Source of the DNA: Desulfurobacteriaceae bacterium
GTDB lineage: Bacteria; Aquificota; Aquificia; Desulfurobacteriales; Desulfurobacteriaceae
Length of the DNA: 64,000 nucleotides
Reading direction: 5' to 3'
NCBI GenBank assembly: GCA_027068415.1
Contig: JAMOTD010000009.1
Coordinates: forward strand, 62,001 to 126,000
Positions 42,803 through 52,762 of the stretch are shown piece after piece (position 1 is the stretch's first letter; every line of letters starts with the position of its first letter). Made by a program: the position numbers and the translations under genes. Under the pieces are notes generated by a model that was not told where the DNA came from, made no database searches, and saw nothing but the letters and a program-made list of their open reading frames with translations.

Positions 42803-42825
42803 ACCTTAAAAAGAGGAGGAGAGAG

Positions 42826-45357
42826 ATGAACATCTGGGACGTTTTAAGTGGAAGGGCGAAGGACGCCATTCTCCTTTCACAGGAAATCGCAAGGCAACTT
42901 GGCGAAAGATACGTTGATACCGAGCACCTTTTACTTGCAATGGTGGAGCTCCCGGGCTCACCGATTTTGGACATCTTAACGATAGCCGGCTTTGACCCCG
43001 TAAGGTCAAAGAAGTTCATTAGGGAGCAGGTTGGCAGAGTAGGGATTCCCGGAAGCTACATGAGCTATGAAGAGATTTACATTACCCCTACCCTTAAAAA
43101 GGTCTTTGACGCCGCTTTTGACATAGCCCGCCAGATGAAAGCAAGGAGCGTTGACCTTGAGCACCTTCTCCTTGCCTTCTACGAAGTTCCCGAGAGTATG
43201 GCCTACAGGATTCTCCTTAAGCTCGGTCTTGAGAAAGAGGACGCCCTCAAGGCCGTTAAGAAGTACAGGGAAGGCAGGGCAAAAGTTTCAAGGGAAATCG
43301 GAGCAAAGGCCAAGAGGGCAGGAAAGCAGCTTCCCGAAGTCCTCAGGAAGTACGGTATTGACCTTACCGGCCTTGCCGAAGAGGGCAAACTTGACCCCGT
43401 TATTGACAGGGAGACCGAAATCAAGAGGGTTATCCAAATCCTCTCAAGGAGGACCAAGAACAACCCGGTTCTCGTCGGACCTGCGGGAGTCGGTAAAACC
43501 GCAATCGTTGAGGGCGTTGCCCAGAGAATTGCAAACGGAGAAGTTCCCGAGAACTTAAGGGATAAGAGAATAGTTGCCCTTGACATGGCGGCACTGGTTG
43601 CCGGAACTAAGTACAGGGGTGAGTTTGAGGAGAGGTTAAAACAGGTTCTTGACGCAGTTAAGGAAGAGGGCAACATCATCCTCTTCATTGACGAGCTCCA
43701 CACCGTTATAGGTGCAGGTGCGGCAGAAGGGAGCATGGATGCCGCAAACATCATGAAGCCCGCACTTGCAAGGGGTGAAATCAGAGTAATTGGTGCAACA
43801 ACTACCGACGAGTTCAGGAAGTACATTGAGAAAGACCCGGCACTTGAGAGGAGGTTTGCTCCCGTATGGGTTGACGAGCCTGACATTGAAACCGCAATTG
43901 AGATGCTCAAGGGCCTAAGGCCCAAGCTTGAAGAGCACCACAAGGTTAAGATTACTGACGACGCTATTGAAGCAGCAGTCAAGCTCTCCAAGAAGTACAT
44001 TCAGGGAAGGTACCTGCCCGACAAGGCAATTGACGTCCTTGACGAGGCCTGTGCAAGGAAGAAGATAGAGGCAACCTATAGCTCCCCCGAGCTCAGCGAG
44101 CTTAAAGAAAAACTCCACCAGCTCAGGGCCGAGCTTGACGAGGCCGTTAAGAAAGAGGAGTTTGACAAGGCCGCCAAGCTCAAGAAGGAGATTAAGCAGA
44201 TTGAGGAGAGGATTAAGGAGCTTGAGGAGAAGATTGAGAAGAGTAAGGAGAGCGGAGAGGAGAGGCCTGTAGTAACTGCAGAGGACGTTGCAGAGGTTAT
44301 CTCCGAAATGACCGGAATCCCCGCCTCCAAGCTTCAGGAAGAGGAAATCCAGAAGCTCCTCAGGATGGAGGAGGAGCTCCACAAGAGGGTAATCGGCCAG
44401 GAGCGGGCCATAAAGGCAATCTCAGAGGCCATAAGGCGCGCAAGGGCAGGACTACAGCCTCCCAACAGGCCGCTGGGTAGCTTCCTCTTCCTCGGACCGA
44501 CCGGAGTGGGTAAGACCGAGCTTGCCAAAGCGCTGGCAGAGTACCTCTTCGGCGACGAGACCGCAATGATTAGGCTTGACATGTCAGAGTACATGGAGAA
44601 ACACGCAGTCTCCAAGCTAATAGGTGCACCTCCGGGCTACGTCGGCTACGAGGAGGGCGGACAGCTTACCGAGGCCGTAAGGCGTAAGCCCTACTCCGTA
44701 ATCCTCCTTGACGAGATTGAGAAAGCTCACCCTGACGTATTTAACATTCTCCTGCAAATCCTTGACGACGGAAGGTTAACCGACGCCAAGGGGAGGACTG
44801 TTGACTTCAGCAACACGGTCATAATCATGACCAGCAACGTAGGTTCCGAGTACCTTATGAACCTCTCCAAGGAGGAGTTTGAGAAGAACTACGACAAGAT
44901 TAAAGAGCAGATTATGGAACAGCTCAAAATGAGGTTCAGGCCCGAGTTCCTCAACAGGATTGACGAGATTATCATCTTCCATCCCCTTGCAGAGGAAGAG
45001 ATTAAGAGGATTGTTGACCTTCTCATCAGCAAGCTCAACAAGAGGCTTGAGGAGAGGGGCATCAAGATTAAGCTCACCGAAGAGGCCAAGACTGAGCTTG
45101 CAAAGAGGGGCTACGTTCCCGAATTCGGAGCAAGGCCTTTAAGGAGAACAATCCAGAGGGAGATTGAAACTCCCCTCTCTGTCAAAATCCTTGAGGGCAG
45201 CGTAAAAGAGGGCGACACGGTAGTGGTTGACTACGACAAAGAGAAGGGAGAGTTTACCTTCACAGTTGAGAAGGAGGAACTCCCTCCCAAAGAGGCCAAG
45301 ATAAAGACAGAAGGTGAAGAAGAGGAAAATAAGGAAGGAAACAGCGATAAAGAGTAA
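42826..45357 (+). CDS. clpC: ClpC-type AAA+ ATPase of the Clp protease
   Basis: 843 residues. Order: two N-terminal Clp repeats (residues about 5-140), AAA+ domain 1 with Walker [12 protein letters not shown] and Walker [10 protein letters not shown], a coiled UVR/M-like segment (about 415-480, [27 protein letters not shown]), AAA+ domain 2 with [13 protein letters not shown] and [13 protein letters not shown], then the D2-small domain. It unfolds substrates for ClpP; the M region is short, favouring ClpC over ClpB. Paired with hspR, it is heat-regulated. AGGAGGAG precedes the ATG. Confidence 0.94.
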   Translation: MNIWDVLSGRAKDAILLSQEIARQLGERYVDTEHLLLAMVELPGSPILDILTIAGFDPVRSKKFIREQVGRVGIPGSYMSYEEIYITPTLKKVFDAAFDIARQMKARSVDLEHLLLAFYEVPESMAYRILLKLGLEKEDALKAVKKYREGRAKVSREIGAKAKRAGKQLPEVLRKYGIDLTGLAEEGKLDPVIDRETEIKRVIQILSRRTKNNPVLVGPAGVGKTAIVEGVAQRIANGEVPENLRDKRIVALDMAALVAGTKYRGEFEERLKQVLDAVKEEGNIILFIDELHTVIGAGAAEGSMDAANIMKPALARGEIRVIGATTTDEFRKYIEKDPALERRFAPVWVDEPDIETAIEMLKGLRPKLEEHHKVKITDDAIEAAVKLSKKYIQGRYLPDKAIDVLDEACARKKIEATYSSPELSELKEKLHQLRAELDEAVKKEEFDKAAKLKKEIKQIEERIKELEEKIEKSKESGEERPVVTAEDVAEVISEMTGIPASKLQEEEIQKLLRMEEELHKRVIGQERAIKAISEAIRRARAGLQPPNRPLGSFLFLGPTGVGKTELAKALAEYLFGDETAMIRLDMSEYMEKHAVSKLIGAPPGYVGYEEGGQLTEAVRRKPYSVILLDEIEKAHPDVFNILLQILDDGRLTDAKGRTVDFSNTVIIMTSNVGSEYLMNLSKEEFEKNYDKIKEQIMEQLKMRFRPEFLNRIDEIIIFHPLAEEEIKRIVDLLISKLNKRLEERGIKIKLTEEAKTELAKRGYVPEFGARPLRRTIQREIETPLSVKILEGSVKEGDTVVVDYDKEKGEFTFTVEKEELPPKEAKIKTEGEEEENKEGNSDKE

Positions 45358-45391
45358 ACTCCCCGGGGGCGTTCTGCCCCCTTTACTCTTT
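45349..45391. terminator. Bidirectional terminator between clpC and the LuxR gene
   Basis: Core stem GGGGGC (45365-45370) and GCCCCC (45376-45381) around GTTCT. Outer arms AAAGAGTAAA (45349-45358) and TTTACTCTTT (45382-45391) are exact complements, so the hairpin functions on both strands. Both genes end inside it with identical final codons, AAA GAG TAA. Confidence 0.8.
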
Positions 45392-46633
45392 CAACTTCCT
45401 AATTAATTCCTTCTTTGAGCCGACACCCAACTTACTGTAAACCCTAAAAGAGTAAGTTCTAACCGTTGACTGGGAAATTCCCAGCTCCTGGGAAATCTCT
45501 TTAAAACTCTTACCTTCAAGAATCCCCGTTAAAACTTCCCACTCCCTCTTTGAAAAACTCTCCTTAAAAACTCCCTTCCTCCTTAAAAGCTCCTCAATTC
45601 CTTTCTTCTCCTCTTTCCTGCCATCAAGGATACCGGAAAAGTAAAGGGCTACAAAAATTAAGGCCATTATGAAGAAAAGAATCTTTGAAGCTCCCTTAAC
45701 CCACCAGTCGGAGAAGACCATGGGAAGACCGGCAAAAGCTCCCAGAAGGGAAACTCCCATAAATAGGGAAAAACTCCTCAAGACGTTAATGCTCCTAAAG
45801 GCAAGGGAGAGCGCGTAGATATCGTTAAAGCCCGCAACAAGCTGAACAAGGGCAAGGAGGAAGGGAGCTACCGAGCCCTTAAAGAGGGTAAAGAGGAATC
45901 CGATAAGAGCGATGAGGCTCAAAATAGCAGTAATGAGAGCCCCCTCCTGCCACTTTCTGTAGAGGAGAAAGGCCAGGATAACTCCGAGGACGTACAAGAG
46001 GGCATCAAAACCGCCTGCGGAGAACCAAGAGTAGTACTTTGAAAGCTGTATGTAAGAGGTGGCAATGAAGAAGTAGAGGAGAAAAACGAGGGGGACTCTT
46101 AAAAGGAGCTCCCTGCTTAACACGCCCTTACCGTACCCGCCCCCGGGAATCAGGAGGGCCGAGGCAAGAGAGAGCCCCAAGAGGGGGAGAATAAATGAGG
46201 AACTTTCAACCGTAAAAAGGTGGAATAAGAGGAGAACTAAAAGGTTTGCTATAGAGAGGGAAACTGCCGAGAGGAGGAGGGGAGAGGAACTCCTTGCAAG
46301 GGCGAGGGCAATTCTGCTCAGGATAAAAGATGAGGAAAATCCTAAAAGGGCGAAGAGGAAAAGGCGAAGAGAAAAATGGGTGATAAAGGGGAAAAGGGTA
46401 GTAATAAATGCCGAAACCGAGGTGAAAAACCTGCTAATAGAATCAAAATGCCCGCCGGGAAGCGAGGAAAAGATAAAAAAGTAGCCGAAAGCGTGAAAAA
46501 CTATAAAGACTGCAGTGAGGGATGTTCTCAAATCGGGAGGGAGGAGAAAACCCTCAAAGGGGAAGACCAGTAGCCAAAGGTCAAAGAGAGAAAAAGACAG
46601 AACGGGGAATAGCCAATCCTCCCTACTCTCCAT
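45383..46633 (-). CDS. Membrane-integrated LuxR-family regulator
   Basis: 416 residues: about ten to twelve hydrophobic segments fill residues 1-335, followed by a cytoplasmic LuxR HTH domain (about 350-416) with FSKREWEVLTGILEGKSFKEISQELGISQSTVRTY. A membrane-bound one-component regulator is implied; the ligand is unknown. The ATG has no ribosome binding site, but TAAAAT on the minus strand (complement of 46640-46645) ends 6 nt before it, which suggests a leaderless transcript. Confidence 0.8.
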   Translation of the reverse strand: MESREDWLFPVLSFSLFDLWLLVFPFEGFLLPPDLRTSLTAVFIVFHAFGYFFIFSSLPGGHFDSISRFFTSVSAFITTLFPFITHFSLRLFLFALLGFSSSFILSRIALALARSSSPLLLSAVSLSIANLLVLLLFHLFTVESSSFILPLLGLSLASALLIPGGGYGKGVLSRELLLRVPLVFLLYFFIATSYIQLSKYYSWFSAGGFDALLYVLGVILAFLLYRKWQEGALITAILSLIALIGFLFTLFKGSVAPFLLALVQLVAGFNDIYALSLAFRSINVLRSFSLFMGVSLLGAFAGLPMVFSDWWVKGASKILFFIMALIFVALYFSGILDGRKEEKKGIEELLRRKGVFKESFSKREWEVLTGILEGKSFKEISQELGISQSTVRTYSFRVYSKLGVGSKKELIRKLKE

Positions 46634-46649
46634 AAATCAATTTTAACAC

Positions 46650-47867
46650 TTAAATTTCTATTTTAACCTCGCGGGGCTCCGGCTCGGGTTTCCCTATAAA
46701 GTAGCCCTGTCCGAGGGAAACCCCCACTCCCTTCATAAGCCTATAGGTCTCCTCGTCTTCTATAAACTCGGCCAAAGTCCTGATTTTAAAGACCCTGGCA
46801 ACTTCAACTATTGACTTAACAATCGTCAAGTCTTTCAAGTCCTCAACGGCATCCCTGACAAAAGCTCCGTCTATCTTTATAACGTCGGCAGGGAACTTCT
46901 TAAGGTACATAAAGTTTGAGTAGCCGGCTCCGAAGTCGTCAATTGCAATACCGGCACTAAACTCCTTAAAGAGCCTGAAGATGCTTATTGCGGCCCCCTC
47001 CTGCATCAACTTCTGAGATTCGGTAATCTCAAAAATTACGTTTGAAAGGTCAAGGGAGTAATGTTTGGCTATGTGGAAAATCGTGGTGAGCTCCCTGAAA
47101 AAGTACTTCATAGATAGGTTAAAAAAGAGCTTGTAAGGGCCGAAGTACTTTATGGTATTGAGGAAGAGGAGCTTATCAATTTCGGGGGTCAGGGCAAGGG
47201 AATCTGCAACCGAGAAGACGTAATCGCCTTTAAGGATTTCATCTTTATAGAAAATCCGGGAGAGAACCTCATACCCGTAAATCTCACCCGTTCTTAAGGA
47301 GACTATGGGCTGGAAGTAAGGATGGACGCTCTTACTCCTTATGGCTTCAATTAACTTCTGCCTTACCTCTCTGAAGCGTGTAGTATCGTACAGGCTGAAG
47401 CTCTGGTAGAAGACAATGGTATTTTTCCCCTGCCTTTTGGCAGTGTAAAGGGCATCTTCGGCCTGAGAGTAGATTTCAACGTGCTTCTCGTCGCCGCTGC
47501 TTACCCCTCCGCTTATCGTAACCCTTATAAATTCGTTCTTCAGCCTGAACTCAATCAAGTGAATGTGTTTGTTGAAAACCTCCTCCATCCTTAATATGGG
47601 AACATCATCGTAGAGGATGACGGAGAACTGGTTAGCGCCGGTCCTGCCGATAAAAAAGTTGGTAAAGTACTTGGAAAAGACCTTTTTCAGGTGATTGCCG
47701 GTTGCCTTTATTACCGTATCCCCTATCTGATAGCCGTGGGTAAAGTTGACAAATCGGAAGTCGTCTATGTCAAATATGGCTAAGATTACTTTAGTACCCG
47801 GCTTTATAGCTTTAAGCTGAGAGAAGAAGGCCTTTCTTGAAGGCAGTCCGGTTGTCTCATCTACCAT
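46650..47867 (-). CDS. Cyclic-di-GMP phosphodiesterase (degenerate GGDEF plus EAL)
   Basis: 405 residues. The GGDEF domain (about 1-150) reads RTGANQF where GGDEF should be, so it is not a cyclase. The EAL domain (about 165-400) keeps the catalytic set: EVLSR (EAL motif), [32 protein letters not shown] with Lys, AEFIED and GQGYFIGKP. It should hydrolyse c-di-GMP. There is no N-terminal sensor or membrane segment. It overlaps the end of trpB by 7 nt and is expressed with it, an unexplained pairing. Confidence 0.88.
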   Translation of the reverse strand: MVDETTGLPSRKAFFSQLKAIKPGTKVILAIFDIDDFRFVNFTHGYQIGDTVIKATGNHLKKVFSKYFTNFFIGRTGANQFSVILYDDVPILRMEEVFNKHIHLIEFRLKNEFIRVTISGGVSSGDEKHVEIYSQAEDALYTAKRQGKNTIVFYQSFSLYDTTRFREVRQKLIEAIRSKSVHPYFQPIVSLRTGEIYGYEVLSRIFYKDEILKGDYVFSVADSLALTPEIDKLLFLNTIKYFGPYKLFFNLSMKYFFRELTTIFHIAKHYSLDLSNVIFEITESQKLMQEGAAISIFRLFKEFSAGIAIDDFGAGYSNFMYLKKFPADVIKIDGAFVRDAVEDLKDLTIVKSIVEVARVFKIRTLAEFIEDEETYRLMKGVGVSLGQGYFIGKPEPEPREVKIEI

Positions 47868-49069
47868 AGACGCAGTTCCCTGTTCTCCTCAAGGATGTCT
47901 CTAATCTGGCTTACGTCCTTATCGCCCCTGCCGGAAAGGTTCAGGATAACCGTCTTGCCCTTTAACCTATCTTTGTTCTTCATAACCCAGGCTACCGCGT
48001 GGGAGCTCTCAAGGGCGGGAATGATTCCCTCAGTCCTTGAGAGGATTTGAAAGGCCTTTATGGCCTCCTCGTCTGTAACGGCATTGTACTCGGCGCGGCC
48101 GATTTCCTTTAAAAGGGAGTGCTCGGGGCCGACTCCGGGGTAGTCAAGGCCTGCAGAGACAGAGTGGGTGGGAGTAACTTGACCGTCCTCGTTTTGGAGG
48201 AGGTAGGACTTTGCACCGTGGAAGACCCCGACGCTACCTGCACAGAGGGTTGCTGCATGTTTACCGGTCTCTATACCGTAGCCTGCGGCCTCAACGCCGA
48301 TGAGCTCCACCTCCTCGTCTTCAATAAAGGGGTAGAAGATGCCCATAGCGTTGCTTCCGCCTCCGACGCAGGCGACTATAACGTCGGGAAGCCTCCCCTC
48401 GGCCTCCAAAATCTGCTCCTTTGCCTCACGGCCGATTACGGACTGAAAGTCCCGAACAATCATCGGGTAGGGGTGAGGACCCACAACAGAGCCGATTATG
48501 TAGTGGGTGGTTCTGACGTTTGTTACCCAGTCCCTTATTGCTTCATTTACCGCATCTTTAAGGGTTCGGCTCCCGCTCTTAACTACTTCAACCTTTGCTC
48601 CAAGGAGCTCCATCCTGAAGACGTTTAAAGCCTGTCTCTGAACGTCCTCTTCACCCATATAGACTATACACTCAAGGCCCAAAAAAGCACAGGCGGTTGC
48701 GGTAGCAACACCGTGCTGGCCGGCACCCGTTTCGGCAATAATCCTCCTTTTACCCATCCTCTTTGCCAAAAGTGCCTGACCGAGGGCGTTGTTGATTTTG
48801 TGAGCTCCGGTGTGGTTGAGGTCTTCCCTCTTCAGGTAGACCTTAATGTCGTTTCCTAAGTAGCGGGAGAAGCCCTCGGCAAACTGCAGGGGAGTAGGGC
48901 GGCCTACGTAGGTTTTGAGGAGCTCCCTAAACTCCCTCTGAAACCCTTCATCCTCTTTTATCTCAAGGTACTTCTCTTCAAGCTCAGAAAGGGCCGCCAT
49001 AAGGGTTTCGGGAACGTACTTGCCCCCGAAAATTCCGTACTTTCCCTTCTCGTCGGGGTAGCTGTACAA
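47861..49069 (-). CDS. trpB: Tryptophan synthase beta chain
   Basis: 402-residue PLP enzyme joining indole and serine. Seen: [16 protein letters not shown], the PLP Lys in [30 protein letters not shown], the phosphate loop [10 protein letters not shown] and the C-terminal LSGRGDKD. I start at TTG 49069 with AGGAGG 8 nt upstream; the TTG at 49090 has no such site and the shorter form begins at the family's usual N-terminus. trpA and the other trp genes are not nearby, as in other Aquificota where the operon is dispersed. Confidence 0.94.
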   Translation of the reverse strand: MYSYPDEKGKYGIFGGKYVPETLMAALSELEEKYLEIKEDEGFQREFRELLKTYVGRPTPLQFAEGFSRYLGNDIKVYLKREDLNHTGAHKINNALGQALLAKRMGKRRIIAETGAGQHGVATATACAFLGLECIVYMGEEDVQRQALNVFRMELLGAKVEVVKSGSRTLKDAVNEAIRDWVTNVRTTHYIIGSVVGPHPYPMIVRDFQSVIGREAKEQILEAEGRLPDVIVACVGGGSNAMGIFYPFIEDEEVELIGVEAAGYGIETGKHAATLCAGSVGVFHGAKSYLLQNEDGQVTPTHSVSAGLDYPGVGPEHSLLKEIGRAEYNAVTDEEAIKAFQILSRTEGIIPALESSHAVAWVMKNKDRLKGKTVILNLSGRGDKDVSQIRDILEENRELRLW

Positions 49070-49105
49070 AACTCCTTCCTCCTGGCTCAAACCTTTGCTA
49101 CGGCA

Positions 49106-49134
49106 AATTTAACCACATTTTTAAACTAAAGCAA
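49106..49134 (-). promoter_or_regulatory. Promoter of the trpB-EAL transcript
   Basis: On the minus strand: TTGCTT (complement of 49129-49134), 17 nt, TAAATT (complement of 49106-49111). On the plus strand GCAAATTT occurs twice, at 49104-49111 and 49131-49138, as a direct repeat over both promoter boxes that could bind a regulator. No leader peptide or attenuator is seen. Confidence 0.6.
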
Positions 49135-49156
49135 ATTTCCGAAAGAGTAAAAGAGG

Positions 49157-49951
49157 TTACTTAATCAAACCTGCAGCGATTCCCCAGCGGTGGGCGTACA
49201 TACGGCCGTAGGGTCTTGCACTGACGGGAACGATTTTCGTAAAGGGCTCGCTTAAAATCTCCTCAACGGGAATGTTGAAGACCTCAGAAAAGCCCTTAAG
49301 CTCATTTGTCAGGAGCTTCATGTCCTCTAAGGTGGGCTCAAATACTTTAACCTCTTTACCTAAATATCTCTTCGGAACCTCTCCCCTTACGAACATCACT
49401 CCGCCGTGCATTCCGGTAGCACAGTAGTCTCCCACTATATCCTCTCCAGGCTTTTTGTTAAGCCCTAAGAGAATCAGAATCCCCCCGGCCATGTACTCAC
49501 CGAAAAAGTTTCCGGCCTTACCGCCGACTATAAAAGTAGGAACGAGGTTTTTGTACCCCTTCATGTGAATTCCGACCCGGTAGCCGACGTCTCCCTCTAC
49601 GTAAACCTTTCCTCCCCTCATTCCGTAGCCGCAGACGTCCCCTGCGTGGCCCCTGACAACTATCTTCCCTTCCCTCATAGTATTGCCGACGCCGTCCTGA
49701 GCGTTGCCGAAAACCTCAATTTCGGGGCCGTAGAGAAAAATTCCGAGGTCGTTTCCGGCAGTTCCATAAATCTCAATCTTTACATTTCCCCTTATTCCCG
49801 TTCCGATGTAGCGCTGACCGTAAACCTCTTTAAGAATTACTTTTTCGGCACCTTTAGAGACAAGCTCCTTAACCTTGGCGTTAACTTCCCTGTAGTGGGT
49901 AGTTCCGCAGACTATCTCGTAAACCTTTTCGTCTATCTGCCTCACTTCCAT
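49157..49951 (-). CDS. Glutamate synthase, GXGXG-domain subunit
   Basis: 264 residues corresponding to the C-terminal structural domain of large-chain glutamate synthase. Seen: repeating right-handed beta-helix turns with GxxGNDLG, FGNAQDGVGNTM, GHAGDVCGYGMRGG, VEGDVGYRVGIHMKG and DYCATGMHGG. In bacterial GltB this domain links glutaminase and synthase sites; here it is an independent subunit, as in archaea. Last gene of the operon. Confidence 0.88.
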   Translation of the reverse strand: MEVRQIDEKVYEIVCGTTHYREVNAKVKELVSKGAEKVILKEVYGQRYIGTGIRGNVKIEIYGTAGNDLGIFLYGPEIEVFGNAQDGVGNTMREGKIVVRGHAGDVCGYGMRGGKVYVEGDVGYRVGIHMKGYKNLVPTFIVGGKAGNFFGEYMAGGILILLGLNKKPGEDIVGDYCATGMHGGVMFVRGEVPKRYLGKEVKVFEPTLEDMKLLTNELKGFSEVFNIPVEEILSEPFTKIVPVSARPYGRMYAHRWGIAAGLIK

Positions 49952-49962
49952 TTTTTACCCCT

Positions 49963-51087
49963 TTAAGCAGGATAGCAAACGTCTTCCTCTTTACAGTGGT
50001 TGAGGAGAGCTGTAACCGGCTCTCCGGCCTTGGGCATCCAGACCCTATCGGGCTTGGGGCAAATTACCCTGATTGCAGACTCCTCACTTGCCATGTAAAC
50101 GGTATCTCCCTTCTCTGCAGCAACGAAGGGGCGGAGCTTAATCCTGTCGTTAAACCCGATTACCCCGTCTTTAAACGCAAAGAGCATTGCGAAGGGGCCG
50201 TTGAGCATCGCCGAGGCGTAAACTGTCCTAATCATCTTTGCCATCTTGTAGACCTTGTCCATTCCGAGCTCTTTATAGTGCTCAATGTCCTTCCAGAAGG
50301 GGGAAGCCATTGCCATAAAGACTGCCCTTATAGGCAGGCGGTGTTTCCTGAATAGGAGGTCAAAGAGGTAGGCAGCAACCTCCGTATCGGTAAGGAGGGT
50401 ACACTTGTAGCCGTACATCTCTACGTAGCGTTTGTTCGTTCCGTAGGAGGTTATTTCCCCGTTGTGGACAATTGCCCAGTCAAGGAGAGTGAAGGGGTGA
50501 GCTCCCCCCCACCAGCCGGGAGTATTCGTGGGGAATCGGGTGTGGGCAAGCCAGATGTAGCCCTTATACTCTTTTATTTCAAAGAAGTCGCCGATTTCGT
50601 CAGGGTGCCCCACCCCTTTAAAAGCTCCCATGTTCTTACCGCTTGAGATAACGTAAGCGCCCTTAACCTTCTCGTTTATAGTCATTACAACCCTTACAAC
50701 AAGGTCCTCCTCTGTCTCCATCGGGAGCTTTGCATCTTCCTTGGGCTCAACGAAGTAGCGGTAGAAAATCGGGGGCTTGGTCTTCTTGTAGAGGGAGGGA
50801 ACGCTCTTTGTCGGTATCATCTCGCTCTTTACAATCCTGAAGGAGCGGGAGAGGACTGCATTTACTTCGGACTCGTAGTCTATCTCGTCAAGCATAACGT
50901 GAAAGGCATAGTAGTCCTTCATCTCCGGGTAGATTCCGTAGGCGGCGTAGCCCGCCCCCATTCCGTTTCCCCTTTCCTTCATGGCGGTAATTGAGTCGTA
51001 TATAAACTTACCGGAAATCGGCTCTCCGTTCCTGTTGACTATCCCGGCAAGGCCACAGCCGGACATCTCAGAGTAGTAGCAAGCCAT
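49963..51087 (-). CDS. Glutamate synthase, class II glutaminase subunit
   Basis: 374 residues of the Ntn-hydrolase amidotransferase type, releasing ammonia from glutamine. The nucleophile is in CGLAGIVNRNG, at residue 11 of the predicted protein. GGAGGG 7 nt before the ATG fixes the start, so ten residues must be removed to expose the Cys. Also seen: WLAHTRFPTNTPG, HNGEITSYGTNKRY and LTDTEVAAYLFD. It overlaps the oxidoreductase gene by 1 nt and lies 11 nt before the GXGXG subunit. Confidence 0.88.
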   Translation of the reverse strand: MACYYSEMSGCGLAGIVNRNGEPISGKFIYDSITAMKERGNGMGAGYAAYGIYPEMKDYYAFHVMLDEIDYESEVNAVLSRSFRIVKSEMIPTKSVPSLYKKTKPPIFYRYFVEPKEDAKLPMETEEDLVVRVVMTINEKVKGAYVISSGKNMGAFKGVGHPDEIGDFFEIKEYKGYIWLAHTRFPTNTPGWWGGAHPFTLLDWAIVHNGEITSYGTNKRYVEMYGYKCTLLTDTEVAAYLFDLLFRKHRLPIRAVFMAMASPFWKDIEHYKELGMDKVYKMAKMIRTVYASAMLNGPFAMLFAFKDGVIGFNDRIKLRPFVAAEKGDTVYMASEESAIRVICPKPDRVWMPKAGEPVTALLNHCKEEDVCYPA

Positions 51088-52376
51088 TACACAGCCCTCC
51101 AGTCTTTGTAGGCGGTTTTATCCTGCTTTAACTTCTCCTCCCGCCACCACTGGGGAAGGTCAACAAGACCAAAGTCAAGCTCTACCAGCCTCTCCTTTAC
51201 GGGGCTGACGTCTATCTTCTGTCTAATCAAGTTCGTAAGGATTCCGACCCTGTCTATCTGGCCGACGGCAACGAAGCCTACGAGCTTTCCGTCCTTGAGT
51301 ATTGCCTTCCTGTAAAAGCCCTTCTCCTCAAACCTGTCGTTTACGAAAACTTCATAAGAGGAGTCGGGAGGGGTGACAATTCCGGCATTCAGAACCGGAA
51401 CAGGAAGGAACTTGAGGGAGTTTAAGGGTAAACCGCCCAGGTACTCCATCTCCTTGCCGGCCATGTTTAAGCCGGCGACAAAACCCTGCTCAAAGGCAAG
51501 AGGAAAGAGGGGAAGGGGCTTTACCTTTCCGTCTGTTATGTCAAGACACTCTATACAGTCACCGGCGGCGTAGATGTCCTTAACGGAGGTCTCCATGTGG
51601 CCGTCGGTCTCTATACCAGCGTTTACTTTGACTCCGGCAGTCTGGGCAAGTTCGGTGTTGGGGCGGACGCCGACGGCAATAACGACGGCACCTGCCTTTA
51701 AAACTTTGCCGCTGCCGAGCTTGACGCTTGAAACTTTCTCGTCGCCGAGAATCTCGGCAACGCTGTCTTTGAATATAAACTCAACCCCCTCTTCTTTCAT
51801 TAGGGTTTCAACTATCTGGGAGCTCCTCTCATCAAGGGCTTTCGCAAGGGCTCTTTCAAGGAGCTCCACAACCGTAACCTTCACCCCTATTTTGGCCAGG
51901 AAGTAGGCAACCTCAAGGCCTATAAATCCCGAGCCTACTACTACAACCTCCTCAACCCCATTCTTTTTTATGTAGTCTTTAAAGGCAAGGGCGGAGGAGA
52001 GCTCGGTGAAGGTGAAAACTCCTTTCCTGTCTGCACCGGGTATGGGGGGAATAAAGGGCTTTGCACCGGTTGATATAAGGAGCTTGTCGTAGGGAACGAG
52101 TTCGTTTGAGTCAAGGACGACCACTTTTGAGTCGGTGTTTACTTTTACTGCCCTGTGGCCCAAAATCAGCTCAACTTTATTCTCCTCAAAGAACTTCTCA
52201 TCCCGGTAGATTAACTTCTCCTGGGGAATGTCAATAAGAACGTCAGCAATCATCGGTTTTGAGTAGCAGGAGCTCTCATAGGAAATCACCGTTATCGGAG
52301 ATTCCTTATCAACCTTCCTTATTCCGGTTATACAACCTACCGCCGCAGCGCTGTTTCCGACTATGACGTACTTCAT
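51087..52376 (-). CDS. FAD-dependent NAD(P)H oxidoreductase of the glutamate synthase operon
   Basis: 429 residues of the pyridine nucleotide-disulfide oxidoreductase superfamily (rubredoxin/nitrite reductase-like). Seen: N-terminal VIVGNSAAAVGCITGI FAD loop (third Gly replaced by Ala), STGAKPFIPP, the NAD(P)H loop VVGSGFIGLEVAYFL (about residue 147), and IYAAGDCIE. It probably passes electrons from NAD(P)H to the ferredoxin-like subunit and FMN subunit, replacing GltD. This role is inferred from context. Confidence 0.85.
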   Translation of the reverse strand: MKYVIVGNSAAAVGCITGIRKVDKESPITVISYESSCYSKPMIADVLIDIPQEKLIYRDEKFFEENKVELILGHRAVKVNTDSKVVVLDSNELVPYDKLLISTGAKPFIPPIPGADRKGVFTFTELSSALAFKDYIKKNGVEEVVVVGSGFIGLEVAYFLAKIGVKVTVVELLERALAKALDERSSQIVETLMKEEGVEFIFKDSVAEILGDEKVSSVKLGSGKVLKAGAVVIAVGVRPNTELAQTAGVKVNAGIETDGHMETSVKDIYAAGDCIECLDITDGKVKPLPLFPLAFEQGFVAGLNMAGKEMEYLGGLPLNSLKFLPVPVLNAGIVTPPDSSYEVFVNDRFEEKGFYRKAILKDGKLVGFVAVGQIDRVGILTNLIRQKIDVSPVKERLVELDFGLVDLPQWWREEKLKQDKTAYKDWRAV

Positions 52377-52762
52377 AAATCACCCCTCGCCCTATCTTCT
52401 GTAATCTTCTTACGAATAAAAGAAAGAAAACTATCAAAGTCTTTCAGAAAATCTCCCTCAACTTCAAAAGGATGTTCTACTACAGAATCCTCAACACCTT
52501 TCTCCAGAACTTCCAGAAGACGAACGAGTTTTCGCCTCAGGTATTCAAGGTTTTGAGCGACAAAGTAATCGTCAAGACCATCTTCCTCAGGAACTCCATC
52601 AAAAACGAAAATGAGTTTCGGGTACGAAGAAACTCCGTACTTGTCAAAAAGTTTCTTCAGCTCACTATCTACCTCAGCCAATCTGTCCAAGAGGGAACCT
52701 TTAAGGCTATCTTCAATCTCCCTTATCCGCATGAACTCCTCAAAATCAGCGTTCATAATCAT
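52373..52762 (-). CDS. Unknown protein within the glutamate synthase operon
   Basis: 129 residues from ATG 52762 (ATG 52756 is also possible). Mostly helical, with an amphipathic N-terminal half (EEFMRIREIEDSLKGSLLDRLAEVDSELKKLFDKYG), one strand KLIFVFDGVPEEDG, and helical remainder. No family is recognised. It overlaps the ferredoxin gene upstream and the oxidoreductase downstream (4 nt), so it is co-translated with the complex and may be an accessory subunit. Confidence 0.65.
   Translation of the reverse strand: MIMNADFEEFMRIREIEDSLKGSLLDRLAEVDSELKKLFDKYGVSSYPKLIFVFDGVPEEDGLDDYFVAQNLEYLRRKLVRLLEVLEKGVEDSVVEHPFEVEGDFLKDFDSFLSFIRKKITEDRARGDL

Noticed and set aside
43203-44000. 265-codon open frame antisense to clpC
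   Set aside because: Low-complexity Ser/Leu-rich product that mirrors the codon bias of clpC, whose protein is unmistakable; no ribosome binding site.
48119-48628. 169-codon open frame antisense to trpB
   Set aside because: No domain signal; the opposite strand encodes the conserved trpB core.
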